Of a stretch of DNA of 47,480 nucleotides, positions 26,891-34,835 are shown piece by piece. The stretch is taken from assembly GCA_035311445.1 (NCBI GenBank), contig DATGCX010000360.1, positions 1-47,480 of the forward strand, written 5' to 3'. The notes beneath the pieces were generated by a model. The model was not told the DNA's origin, ran no database searches, and saw only the letters and a program-made list of their open reading frames with translations. Within the stretch, counting starts at the first letter, position 1. Each line of letters opens with the position of its first letter. The translations under genes were made by a program, and so were the position numbers. The DNA comes from JAJPKK01 sp035311445. Lineage in GTDB: Bacteria; Pseudomonadota; Alphaproteobacteria; Rhizobiales; Xanthobacteraceae.

Positions 26891-28052
26891 ATCTTTGGGC
26901 CGGCCGTGCCGACCACACAAACGTGACGATGATCCCCATCAACGCAAGAACGATCGCCGACAGCGCGACCACGGCCGGCCATCCGGCTGCGTTCCAGAGC
27001 ACACCCGCCATATAGCCGCCGACGCTGCCGCCAACATAGAAACAGCTCACATACAACCCGATCGCAGATGAGCGTCCTTCATGGGCGGTCGCCGTCACGT
27101 AGCCCGTCGAGGTCGCCTGGCACAGCATTCCGCAGCCCGCGCACAGCGCGAGGCCGATTACGATGACGGCCACCGGCGATGCCAGGAGAAACGCAAGGCC
27201 CGCCATCCAGATGGCAATCACGCCGATCATGAAGAGGCGTCGCCCGAAACGCGTCACGGCACGCCCGGTCAGGGGCGCGCATAACGTGCCGATCAGATAC
27301 GTGAAAAATAGCGCGCCCAGCCAAGAGGGTGAAAAATTGTAGGGTGGTGCTGCAAGATGGAAACTCACATAGGTGAAAATCGCAATGAAATTGAACAAGA
27401 CGCCGAATCCGACCGCATAGGTCGCTACCAGCTGCGGATTGCACAAATGACGCAGCATCTGCAGGCCTGAGGCCAGGAATCCCTCCGAGCGGACGAAGCG
27501 CTTTTCTCGCGGCAACTTCATGGCTACCAGGAGCGCGCCGGCAAGCCCGAGCCCTACAAGAGCTACGAATGCGAGGCGCCAACCGACGAGATCGGCAAGC
27601 ACGCCCGGTATGAAGCGGCCGCAAAAGCCGCCAAAGCTCGATCCCGAAACATATAGGCCAGCAACCTCGGCAACCTCGGCGGGCGGCCACTCGTCTCCGA
27701 TATAGGCAAGCACGACCGTAAAGATCGGCGGCAGCAGGAGGCCCTGAACAAACCGCCAGACAATGATGACCTCGACACTAGTCGAGATCGTCGCCATGAC
27801 CATCGGCACTGTGACGGCAAACATCGCCGCGGTGATGAGGCGCTTACGTCCGAGTACGTCCGCCGCGGCGCCGGTAAACGGCGCCGTTAACGCAATGGCG
27901 AGCGTGCCGGCGGTAATCAACGCGCTGATTTGCGTGGCCCCAACCCCGAACTCGCGCGCAAGCTCCGGTAACAGCGCCTGCGGCGCATATAGATGCAGGA
28001 AGGTGGAGAAGCCCGCAGTGGCGACGGCGAGGCGCCGAAAATCGATGCCCAT
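26889..28052 (-). CDS. MFS transporter (DHA1/YnfM-like)
   Basis: This is a major facilitator superfamily protein with about twelve hydrophobic segments. The loop 2-3 motif is GAAADVLGRKRLITAAMF, and a second-half counterpart is GRAVTRFGRRLFMIGV. The IVWRFVQGLLLPPIFTVVLA segment is like that of YnfM/arabinose-efflux-type exporters. I start at the ATG at 28052, which gives 387 residues; the longer frame begins with a TTG. It follows the kinase-fusion gene by about 40 bp on the same strand, so the two are probably co-transcribed. The substrate is not predictable. Confidence 0.88.
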   Translation of the reverse strand: MGIDFRRLAVATAGFSTFLHLYAPQALLPELAREFGVGATQISALITAGTLAIALTAPFTGAAADVLGRKRLITAAMFAVTVPMVMATISTSVEVIIVWRFVQGLLLPPIFTVVLAYIGDEWPPAEVAEVAGLYVSGSSFGGFCGRFIPGVLADLVGWRLAFVALVGLGLAGALLVAMKLPREKRFVRSEGFLASGLQMLRHLCNPQLVATYAVGFGVLFNFIAIFTYVSFHLAAPPYNFSPSWLGALFFTYLIGTLCAPLTGRAVTRFGRRLFMIGVIAIWMAGLAFLLASPVAVIVIGLALCAGCGMLCQATSTGYVTATAHEGRSSAIGLYVSCFYVGGSVGGYMAGVLWNAAGWPAVVALSAIVLALMGIIVTFVWSARPAQR

Positions 28053-28091
28053 ACGGCTTAATAACAGCGGATCGAGAAAGCACAACAGATG

Positions 28092-29639
28092 CTATGACAC
28101 GAGCATGCGGGCGCTCGTCAGAGTGTGCTCCGACGTGCCGGAGGCGTCGACTCGCGACCAGTCATTGGGCCCGAGCGCATACTGCTCCTGGGCGCGCACG
28201 ACAGCCTCGCCGGCATCGGACGCGTCCACGCGCCGGGATCCGATCCGCACGAGCCTGGTTGCCATGTCAGCTGTGAGAAACAGTCCACGGAATGCGGTGC
28301 CGCTTGTTCGCGCTACGTCGCGCAGTGTGTCGCGTTCGTCCGGTCGAGCGAACACAGCATCAACGATTGCCGAATGGCCCGCCGCGATGACATGCGTTGC
28401 CTTTTCTGTGAGCGCGGCGTAGACGCGCCGCGCGCTTTCGGCCGTATATGCCTCCGGCGGCAGCTGATCGGTTTCGCCCCGCCCTGCCAGCGCCTTGCGC
28501 TCGATGTCCGAGCGCAGGAGGATGGCACCCGGCGCCGGCGCAAGCTCATGCGCAAGCGAGCGGGCGAGCTGCGATTTGCCGGTGCCTGACAACCCCCCGA
28601 TACCAATCAACATTGGAGGAGACGGTCGGATCAGTTGGCACGCCAGCGCGAAATACCGGGCCGCGTCAGCGCGGGTTGCCGGTCGTTCGGCCGGTTGTGC
28701 GATTGCGGCGCGGGACGCCGCGACATTGGCCCGAATGGCAGCTCGCAACGACATGAAGAACGGCAGCGCGGCCAACGCATCGAGATCGGAGATGCGGCGT
28801 GTTTCGATGAGATAGCGGTTAAGCACCACATTGGCTGCGGCGGCAAGACTGCGCTCGACCAGGTCCATCAGCAGGAAGGCGAGGTCGTACAGGAGGTCGC
28901 CGGCTGCGATCAGCGGATCAAACTCGATGGCGTCGAACAGCACCGGATGGCCGTCGATCAGCGCCACATTTCCAAGATGGAGGTCGCCGTGGCCGCGCCG
29001 GACCATGCCCTGCGCGCCCCGCGCGGCGAGGAGCGGTCGAAGACGATCCAGCATGTTTCGGCTGTCGCCGCTGAGCGCTTCCGCCTGCGCCAAATCGAAC
29101 AGATCCGACTTTGCCCGGAACGCCGCATCGTTCTGGTCGATATAGGTTGAAAGCGCTTCGATCCACGGCCCGCTTTCCACCGGCCGGATGCGCGCGTGGG
29201 TCGCCGCCACGGCGCGCGCGAGTTGGTCCGCGAGCGCGAGGTCGATCGCATTGCTGTCCGCCAGGTGGTCGAGCGTCTTGGTTTCGTCGAAGCGGCGCAT
29301 CTCCACCACCCATTCGATGGGCTTGCCAAATCCTGAGAGTCGCAATGCACCGTCACTCTCCCGGGTAATGGGAGTGACACGCAGATAGAGTTCGGGCCCG
29401 AAAACACGGTTGATTTCAAGCTCCGCCTCGCAGGCTGCTCTGCGTTTTGCCAGCGTGGAGAAATCGAGAAACGGATAGTGAACTGCGCGCTTGATTTTGA
29501 AGGCGCGATCGCCGGCGAGAAATATCGCTGCAGAATGCGTGTCGATGCGTTGCACCGGCGCGCCTCCATGGGTCGACGGATTGGCCAGAAGCGCAAACAC
29601 GTCGCTCTGGCAATTGTCGCATCGGTCGTTATTGTGCAC
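28092..29639 (-). CDS. Fusion of APH-like phosphotransferase and P-loop kinase domains
   Basis: The 515-residue product joins two phosphoryl-transfer folds. Residues 30-330 are aminoglycoside-phosphotransferase-like: a lysine pair in DRAFKIKRAV (48-50), the catalytic loop HGDLHLGN (217-224) and the metal-binding FDAIEFD (235-241). Residues 340-510 are a P-loop kinase with Walker A GGLSGTGKS (348-356), like shikimate/gluconate-type kinases. Such fusions are widespread in proteobacteria and have no settled substrate. The start is a GTG at 29639 behind AAGGA. It is upstream of the MFS gene and divergent from hsp20. A real antibiotic-resistance role should not be assumed. Confidence 0.85.
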   Translation of the reverse strand: MHNNDRCDNCQSDVFALLANPSTHGGAPVQRIDTHSAAIFLAGDRAFKIKRAVHYPFLDFSTLAKRRAACEAELEINRVFGPELYLRVTPITRESDGALRLSGFGKPIEWVVEMRRFDETKTLDHLADSNAIDLALADQLARAVAATHARIRPVESGPWIEALSTYIDQNDAAFRAKSDLFDLAQAEALSGDSRNMLDRLRPLLAARGAQGMVRRGHGDLHLGNVALIDGHPVLFDAIEFDPLIAAGDLLYDLAFLLMDLVERSLAAAANVVLNRYLIETRRISDLDALAALPFFMSLRAAIRANVAASRAAIAQPAERPATRADAARYFALACQLIRPSPPMLIGIGGLSGTGKSQLARSLAHELAPAPGAILLRSDIERKALAGRGETDQLPPEAYTAESARRVYAALTEKATHVIAAGHSAIVDAVFARPDERDTLRDVARTSGTAFRGLFLTADMATRLVRIGSRRVDASDAGEAVVRAQEQYALGPNDWSRVDASGTSEHTLTSARMLVS

Positions 29640-29771
29640 TGGGTCGCCGTCCTTGTGTCATTGCGTTGCTATCGCCTTGCCCGCGCTACGACATTCCGCA
29701 CTGATTAAAATCAAATCATTGCCGGCACCACGCGACCTGAACGCGCGTTCCGGGATCGGGCTCGATGGACG

Positions 29772-29799
29772 CTTGTCAAACCGGCATGACGCTCCATCT
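29772..29799 (+). promoter_or_regulatory. Possible sigma-32 (RpoH) promoter of hsp20
   Basis: CTTG (29772-29775), 18 bases, then CCATCT (29794-29799) resembles the alphaproteobacterial RpoH promoter pattern CTTG-N17-CYTATNT, with one difference in the -10. It lies about 95 bp before the hsp20 start. Heat-shock control is expected for the gene, but the match is only moderate. Confidence 0.42.
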
Positions 29800-29892
29800 C
29801 TAAGTCGGGGCGCGACCGGATTGGCATTCTCCAACCGGGAGACCGGAAGAGAGCGAAGTAATCCCCCGAAGCCACCACAGCAGGAGGTCCTC

Positions 29893-30366
29893 ATGGCAGG
29901 TTCCTATCTTCCATCCAGGAGCAGCAATGAAGGTTTGGGGTCACTGTTCCGAGAGATCGAAAAAACCTTCGATGATTTTTCCCGTCGCAGTCCATTTGCG
30001 GCATTTGCCGGGTTCGGCGACGGCATGTCGGCGCCGAAAATAGATGTCGCCGAGAGCAAAGACGGGATCGAGGTGACGGCCGAATTGCCCGGCGTCGATG
30101 AGAAGGACATCGACGTCACGCTGGCGAATGGCGTTTTGACCATCCGCGGCGAGAAAAAGGCGGAACGCAGCGAAACCGACAAGGACAAGAACTGGCACGT
30201 CACCGAGCGCAGCTACGGTTCGTTCAGCCGGACCATCGCGCTGCCTTATGATCCGGATTCCACGAAAGTCGACGCGAAGTTCGATAAGGGCGTGCTCCGC
30301 GTCCGCCTCCCGAAGCCGGCCGAGATCGCCAAGAAGGAAAAGAAGATAGAGGTACGCAAGGGCTGA
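29893..30366 (+). CDS. Small heat-shock protein, Hsp20/alpha-crystallin family
   Basis: This is an ATP-independent holdase that binds unfolding proteins under stress. The alpha-crystallin domain spans about 48-145: PKIDVAESKDGIEVTAELPG, VDEKDIDVTLANGVLTIRGE and the conserved end KFDKGVLRVRLPK, followed by KPAEIAKKEKKIEV. The ATG at 29893 follows CAGGAGGTCC, an excellent ribosome-binding site; the open frame from 29491 upstream is spurious. It has 157 residues. A GC-rich hairpin follows it. Confidence 0.93.
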   Translation: MAGSYLPSRSSNEGLGSLFREIEKTFDDFSRRSPFAAFAGFGDGMSAPKIDVAESKDGIEVTAELPGVDEKDIDVTLANGVLTIRGEKKAERSETDKDKNWHVTERSYGSFSRTIALPYDPDSTKVDAKFDKGVLRVRLPKPAEIAKKEKKIEVRKG

Positions 30367-30685
30367 TACGGCAACGCATCGATACGTGCTTTTTGGCGGC
30401 CCACGGCATCGCCGTGGGCCGATGCTGTTCTCCAGGGTCAGTTTCGGGTGAAATGGAACCGGTGTAGCGCGTGCCAACTCGCCGGTTGTTATTCCTTGTC
30501 CCGTGGAGGCGGGGAGCGGAGCCAAGGACTCCTGGGTAGGGCGCGGGTTATCGGGGCGTCCGCGTTCGCGGTGACGACAATGCGAGTTGACGATCCGCCG
30601 ATTATTGGGGATAGCAGGCCAGGATGCCTTTATAAGAATCGTGCATTCACAGGCGCGTTTGCGCCGACAGGCTCGGAAATTTGAG
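30367..30685. other. Gap between hsp20 and the ThDP enzyme
   Basis: No gene is supported in these 319 bases. A perfect 10-bp hairpin lies just behind hsp20 (30398-30407 with 30411-30420, loop ATC). It has no U tract on its plus-strand 3' side, so it is at most a weak terminator or an mRNA-stabilising structure. The rest should contain the promoter of the next gene; no clear -35/-10 was picked out. Confidence 0.5.
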
Positions 30686-32365
30686 ATGACCGCCAACATG
30701 CGCACCGCCGCCGAGGTGCTGGTCGACCAGTTAATTGTCAGTGGAATTCGCCACGCTTTTTGCGTGCCTGGCGAAAGCTATCTCTCGGTCCTTGACGCCT
30801 TCCATGATCGCGATCTGGCCGTCACGGTGTGTCGCCAGGAGGGCGGTGCGGCCATGATGGCGGAAGCGGTTGGCAAGGCCACCGGCCGGCCCGGTATATG
30901 CTTCGTGACCCGCGGCCCGGGCGCTACTAACGCCTCTGCCGGCATTCATATCGCGCATCAGGACTCTACCCCGATGATCATGTTCGTCGGACAGATCGCG
31001 CGCCACATGCGAGGACGCGAGGCGTTCCAGGAGCTGGATTACCGCGCCGTGTTTGGCTCCATGACCAAATGGACGACCGAAATCGACGATCCGGCCCGTG
31101 TGCCGGAAATCGTTTCGCGTGCCTTTCACACCGCAGCCAACGGCCGACCTGGCCCGGTCGTGGTAGCGCTGCCCGAGGACATGCTGGCGGAGCGGGTCGC
31201 GGTCGCCGACGCGCCACCCTATCAGCCCGTCGACACCTATCCGGGCAGGGATGACATGGATGAGTTTGCCACTCTGCTGGGGCGGGCCGAACGTCCGATC
31301 ATCTTGATCGGCGGCAGCCGGTGGACCGACGCGGGCTGTGCCGCCATTGCGCGGTTTGCGGAGCGTTTCACAGTTCCGATCGCTACCACGTTTCGCCGCG
31401 CGCACCTGTTTGATGCGTTGCACCCTAATTATGCTGGCGATCTCGGTATCGGCCCAAACCCCAAGCTGACTGCGCGAGTAAAAAGCTCCGATTTGGTCGT
31501 GCTGATCGGTGGACGGCTCAGTGAAATGCAATCTCAGGGCTACACGCTGATCACCATTCCATCCCCGCAGATGACCTTTGTGCATGTTCATCCCGGGGTC
31601 GAGGAACTCGGCCGCGTGTATCGACCGCATCTCGCCATCAACGCGACGCCAGCTTCCTTCGCAATCGCAGCGGCGGCACTCGATCCGCCGGCTAATCCGA
31701 GATGGCGCGGTGCGGCGAAAGCCGCCCACGAGGACTACCTCGCCTTCTCTGAAAAACCGACCGACGTGCCGGGCGACGTCAATCTCGGCGCTGTGCTCGT
31801 ATGGCTGCGGGAACATCTCCACGACGACGCAATGGTGTGCAACGGCGCCGGCAACTATTCCGCATGGGTCCATCGCTACTATCGGTTCCGCAGATTTGCC
31901 ACCCAATTTGCTCCGACCGCGGGCTCGATGGGCTACGGCGTCCCGGCTGCAATTGGAGTTAAACGCCTCTATCCGGACCGCACCGTGGTGGCGTTCAGCG
32001 GCGACGGTGATTTCCTGATGAACGGTCAGGATTTCGCAACCGCGGTCCAATTCGACGCCCCGGTCATCGTCATCGTTGCGGACAACGGACTTTATGGCAC
32101 CATCCGGATGCACCAGGAGCGCCACTATCCGGGCCGCATTTCGGCGACGCAACTACGCAATCCGGATTTCGCTGCATATGCGCGCGCATTCGGCGGCTTC
32201 GGCATCAGGGTTGAGAAGACCGCAGACTTTCCTGCAGCATTTCGGGCCGCCGAAGGGTCAGGCCAGCCGGCCATCATTCACCTCATCGTCGACCCAGAGG
32301 CCATCACTCCGACCCAGACGCTTACGAGAATTCGCGAGTCCGCGTTGGCGCAACGTCATGGTTGA
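30686..32365 (+). CDS. Thiamine diphosphate-dependent enzyme, acetolactate synthase-like
   Basis: This is a three-domain ThDP enzyme of the acetolactate synthase / benzoylformate decarboxylase group. The N-terminal pyrimidine-binding domain has the catalytic glutamate at E52 (CRQEGGAAMMAEA). The middle domain is at about 180-330. The C-terminal domain holds the metal/diphosphate motif GDGDFLMNGQDFATAVQFD ending with ADNGLYGTIRMHQ. I start at the ATG at 30686 (MTANMRTAAEVLVDQL), giving 559 residues. No regulatory small subunit is next to it, so it is probably not the main IlvB. Candidates include a 2-oxo-acid decarboxylase or glyoxylate carboligase-like role; the substrate is not resolved. Confidence 0.87.
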   Translation: MTANMRTAAEVLVDQLIVSGIRHAFCVPGESYLSVLDAFHDRDLAVTVCRQEGGAAMMAEAVGKATGRPGICFVTRGPGATNASAGIHIAHQDSTPMIMFVGQIARHMRGREAFQELDYRAVFGSMTKWTTEIDDPARVPEIVSRAFHTAANGRPGPVVVALPEDMLAERVAVADAPPYQPVDTYPGRDDMDEFATLLGRAERPIILIGGSRWTDAGCAAIARFAERFTVPIATTFRRAHLFDALHPNYAGDLGIGPNPKLTARVKSSDLVVLIGGRLSEMQSQGYTLITIPSPQMTFVHVHPGVEELGRVYRPHLAINATPASFAIAAAALDPPANPRWRGAAKAAHEDYLAFSEKPTDVPGDVNLGAVLVWLREHLHDDAMVCNGAGNYSAWVHRYYRFRRFATQFAPTAGSMGYGVPAAIGVKRLYPDRTVVAFSGDGDFLMNGQDFATAVQFDAPVIVIVADNGLYGTIRMHQERHYPGRISATQLRNPDFAAYARAFGGFGIRVEKTADFPAAFRAAEGSGQPAIIHLIVDPEAITPTQTLTRIRESALAQRHG

Positions 32366-32390
32366 GGAACCGACAATGCGTTGATTAGCC

Positions 32391-32510
32391 AGAGCGCGTA
32401 GATGCGTTGACCAAGTAGAGCGTGTAGGATGGGTTGAGCGGAGCGAAACCCATCGCCAAGCGCGCAGCGGCTAGTCCCCGATGGGTTTCGCTCCGCTCAA
32501 CCCATCCTAC
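32391..32510. repeat. Perfect 32-bp inverted repeat element
   Basis: Arms at 32424-32455 and 32479-32510 are exact reverse complements over 32 bp with a 23-base centre; the arm begins GTAGGATGGGTTGAGCGG. A degenerate partial copy (AGAGCGCGTAGATGCGTTGA) lies just left, at 32391-32410, in tandem with AGAGCGTGTAGGATGGGTTGA at 32416-32436. This sequence family is widely scattered in proteobacterial genomes and may be a small non-autonomous element. It sits between the ThDP enzyme and tetR, ending 12 bp before the tetR start. Confidence 0.85.
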
Positions 32511-32522
32511 GAACAACGCTGA

Positions 32523-33236
32523 ATGGCGTATCGCCGCACCGAACGTGAGACAGCGCGCCTTGCAGCCCGATATGAGGCCATCATCGAGGCCGCGCGGGCG
32601 CTCGCGAGCGAAAGCGGCTTGGCCGGAGTACAAATTATGTCGGTGGCGGAGCGGGCTGGGATCGCGGCCGGCACCGTGTACCGTTATTTTCCCTCAAAGC
32701 ACGATCTCGTTGCTGCCCTGGTGAGGAGCACCGCCGAACGCCAGATTGCTGCAATCCGCGGCGCCGCTGCGGCGGCGCCAGGAGCACTTTCGGGGCTTGC
32801 TGCAGCCATCATGACGTTTGCGGGCGGTACCCTGCGGATGCGGCGGCTGGCGTTGGCAATGCTGGTGGAGACACCCGAAGGCGGCTCCTACGCCAGCCGC
32901 TTTGCATTCCGACGCGACATCGGTAATGAATTCGAAACCTTGATCCGAGCGGCCATTGCGGCCGGCCATCTGCCCGGTCAGCCACCGGCCGCAATGGCCG
33001 CTGCCATCATCGGGGCCACGGTAGAGGGTCTCGTCGGCCCCCTCGCCCCCCGCTCGACAGGGCCAGATGCAGAATTCGCCGCTGTTCAGGCACTTGCATT
33101 GTTCGCACTGCGGGCACTCGGCGTCGTCGATGCGCGCGCCCGCGGGATGGTGATATCGGTCGCCAGCAATCAGAAACCCGGCATAAGGAATCAAGAATCA
33201 ATCCTGATTCCTGATGCCCGAATTCCTGATTCCTGA
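32523..33236 (+). CDS. TetR family transcriptional regulator
   Basis: This is a DNA-binding repressor-type protein. The helix-turn-helix is at about 18-65 (AIIEAARALASESGLAGVQI, MSVAERAGIAAGTVYRYFPS, KHDLVAALV), followed by an alanine-rich all-helical ligand domain. It has 237 residues. The last ~22 residues (from NQKPGIRNQES) are encoded by a small repeat (33167-33236) and are not family sequence, so the original stop may have been lost. It starts at the ATG at 32523. The target and ligand are unknown; the nearest candidates are the upstream ThDP enzyme and itself. Confidence 0.88.
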   Translation: MAYRRTERETARLAARYEAIIEAARALASESGLAGVQIMSVAERAGIAAGTVYRYFPSKHDLVAALVRSTAERQIAAIRGAAAAAPGALSGLAAAIMTFAGGTLRMRRLALAMLVETPEGGSYASRFAFRRDIGNEFETLIRAAIAAGHLPGQPPAAMAAAIIGATVEGLVGPLAPRSTGPDAEFAAVQALALFALRALGVVDARARGMVISVASNQKPGIRNQESILIPDARIPDS

Positions 33237-33238
33237 CC
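33167..33238. repeat. GAATCAGGAATC-type repeat at the tetR/usp junction
   Basis: The stretch contains several copies of the unit GGAATCA or its complement TGATTCC in alternating direction, forming a dyad around 33205. It lies within the last codons of tetR and ends at the usp stop, so the convergent genes are separated by two bases and share the repeat as their 3' ends. Confidence 0.6.
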
Positions 33239-34069
33239 TCAGTGCGCCATCAGTACTGGCAACGTCATCGACTGCAAAATCCCGCGGGTGGCGCCGCCGA
33301 GCACAAATTCACGCAGCCTCGAATGGCCGTATCCGCCCATGACGATGAAGTCGGCGCTGCAGTCCGCCGCGTAGGACAGTATCGCGTTACTTACATCGAT
33401 ATCCGCGGCCACCAGCCGTTTGACGTCCACATTGAGGTCGTGACGGGCAAGATGTTGGCCGAGATCTACCCCGGGCAGGTCATCCGTCTTGCTGCTCGAG
33501 TTGGCTACGATCACGATTTCGATGAACTTTCCGCATTTGAGAAACGGCATGGAGTCGGCGATCGCGCGGGCGGCGCTGCGGCTGCCGTCCCAGCATACCA
33601 GGACGCGATCAAGCTTGAGGCCTTCCTTCTGGATGTATGGCACAACGACGATAGGACGGCCGGATTCGAACAATGCCGCCTCGATCAAAACATCGTCCGG
33701 CAGCATCCGCTCAGGATCCGTTTGGCCGACAACCGCAATGTCGAAACGCCGCGCGATCCGCCCAAACAGGTTCGGGGCCTTGCGGAGGCTTGCCTCAATG
33801 ATCCGATGCTCTGCAGAAACGGCTTCACGCTTCGCGGCGGCCTCGAACCGATCGACGGCCTCCCGAGCAGCGGCGTGGTTTTCGCTCCGCTGAGCATCCA
33901 GCCAGCCGGCCGATAGCCGGTCCATAACGGTCGGGGTGACGACCGGATGGTAAGCAAAGGCGATTCCTGCGATGTGCGCTCCGAACGCCGCAGCGATTGA
34001 AACCGCGAAATGCGGGGCCGGATCGCGCTCGGCACCCACGGTCAGGTTCACCACGAGATCCTTGATCAT
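33239..34069 (-). CDS. Tandem universal stress protein
   Basis: The product has two UspA-type domains in one chain of 276 residues. The first (about 1-140) lacks a clear nucleotide-binding loop. The second (about 150-276) begins LDRVLVCWDGSRSAARAI and ends with the ATP-binding pattern MGGYGHSRLREFVLGGATRG. The start at 34069 is favoured by a GGGAG ribosome-binding site; an upstream ATG at 34102 has none. It is convergent with tetR and probably has its own promoter facing away from the cytochrome gene. Confidence 0.87.
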   Translation of the reverse strand: MIKDLVVNLTVGAERDPAPHFAVSIAAAFGAHIAGIAFAYHPVVTPTVMDRLSAGWLDAQRSENHAAAREAVDRFEAAAKREAVSAEHRIIEASLRKAPNLFGRIARRFDIAVVGQTDPERMLPDDVLIEAALFESGRPIVVVPYIQKEGLKLDRVLVCWDGSRSAARAIADSMPFLKCGKFIEIVIVANSSSKTDDLPGVDLGQHLARHDLNVDVKRLVAADIDVSNAILSYAADCSADFIVMGGYGHSRLREFVLGGATRGILQSMTLPVLMAH

Positions 34070-34147
34070 GGCCTGAACTCCCGAACTGTTCTTTGCGCCC
34101 ATTCAAAGCCATGTTCACCCGACCGGTCTTGATTCGCGTCAAACCGA

Positions 34148-34179
34148 CGCCGCGGGGCAGTGCACCCGGCCCCGCGGCG
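34148..34179 (-). terminator. Hairpin downstream of the cytochrome c gene
   Basis: A perfect 11-bp stem, CGCCGCGGGGC (34148-34158) with 34169-34179, has a 10-base loop. Read on the minus strand it lies directly behind the cytochrome stop and is followed by GGTTTGACG, a weak U tract. It is a probable but imperfect terminator. Confidence 0.55.
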
Positions 34180-34187
34180 CTACCTCA

Positions 34188-34574
34188 TCACTTCTTGGTG
34201 TTGCCGTCCTTGTCGAACTGCGACACATAGGACCACAGGTCACCGAGTTCCTTTTCGCTCTTGATGCCGGCGAACACCATCTTGGTGCCCGGGACCTTAG
34301 CCCGCGGATCCTTTATGTATTCCTTGAATGTCGCCTCATCCCACGTGATTCCGGACGCCTTGTTGGCATCGCTGTAGTTGAACCCGTCGATGATACCGGC
34401 CTTGCGGCCATTCAGGCCGTTCAATTCGGGACCTACCTTATTGGCGGCGTCAGGGCCTATCGAATGGCAGGGCGCGCACTTCCGGAACGAAGTCTCGCCC
34501 GCCGCTACGTCCTGGGCGAATGCCGTCCCGGTTGATATGACAAGTCCAACAGCAACAAACAACGCATGCCTCAT
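34188..34574 (-). CDS. Periplasmic class I cytochrome c (c2-like)
   Basis: This is a small soluble electron carrier. A Sec signal peptide (MRHALFVAVGLVISTGTAFA) is cleaved before QDVAAG. The haem site is CAPCH, with the conserved KVGPELNGLNGRKAG, and the methionine ligand lies in GTKMVFAGIKSEKELGDLW. It has 128 residues. The ATG at 34574 follows a full AGGAGG. It is divergent from glcDEF across a 261-bp gap, so the two units may share a regulatory region. Whether it accepts electrons from the glycolate oxidase or only from the respiratory chain is not known. Confidence 0.92.
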   Translation of the reverse strand: MRHALFVAVGLVISTGTAFAQDVAAGETSFRKCAPCHSIGPDAANKVGPELNGLNGRKAGIIDGFNYSDANKASGITWDEATFKEYIKDPRAKVPGTKMVFAGIKSEKELGDLWSYVSQFDKDGNTKK

Positions 34575-34835
34575 TTGGATCCTCCTGATAATTTCGGCCT
34601 CCGGGATTGCGCCCGCAGGCGCTCACATGGCGACGCGCCTCCAAGAATGGTTCGAATGGCGCGCCTGAAGCCAGCTGTCAACGGCGAATCAAGCGAATGA
34701 GCGGCCGCAACGCAACACAAGGGTCAAAGCAGAGCCACGCGCTGGGACCTGCCAACAGGGCCCAGCGGCACGGTGTCGTGTTTCACAGGGTTCGCCTTCC
34801 GCGCTAGAAGAATGGTGTCTCAAGGAGAGTTTCAC

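Noticed and set aside
28092..29639. Aminoglycoside resistance gene
   Set aside because: Only the fold is APH-like; the fusion to a P-loop kinase is a widespread housekeeping-type architecture without known resistance role.
29491..29892. Long N-terminal extension of hsp20
   Set aside because: The sequence is antisense to the kinase gene, and AGGAGG stands directly before the ATG at 29893.
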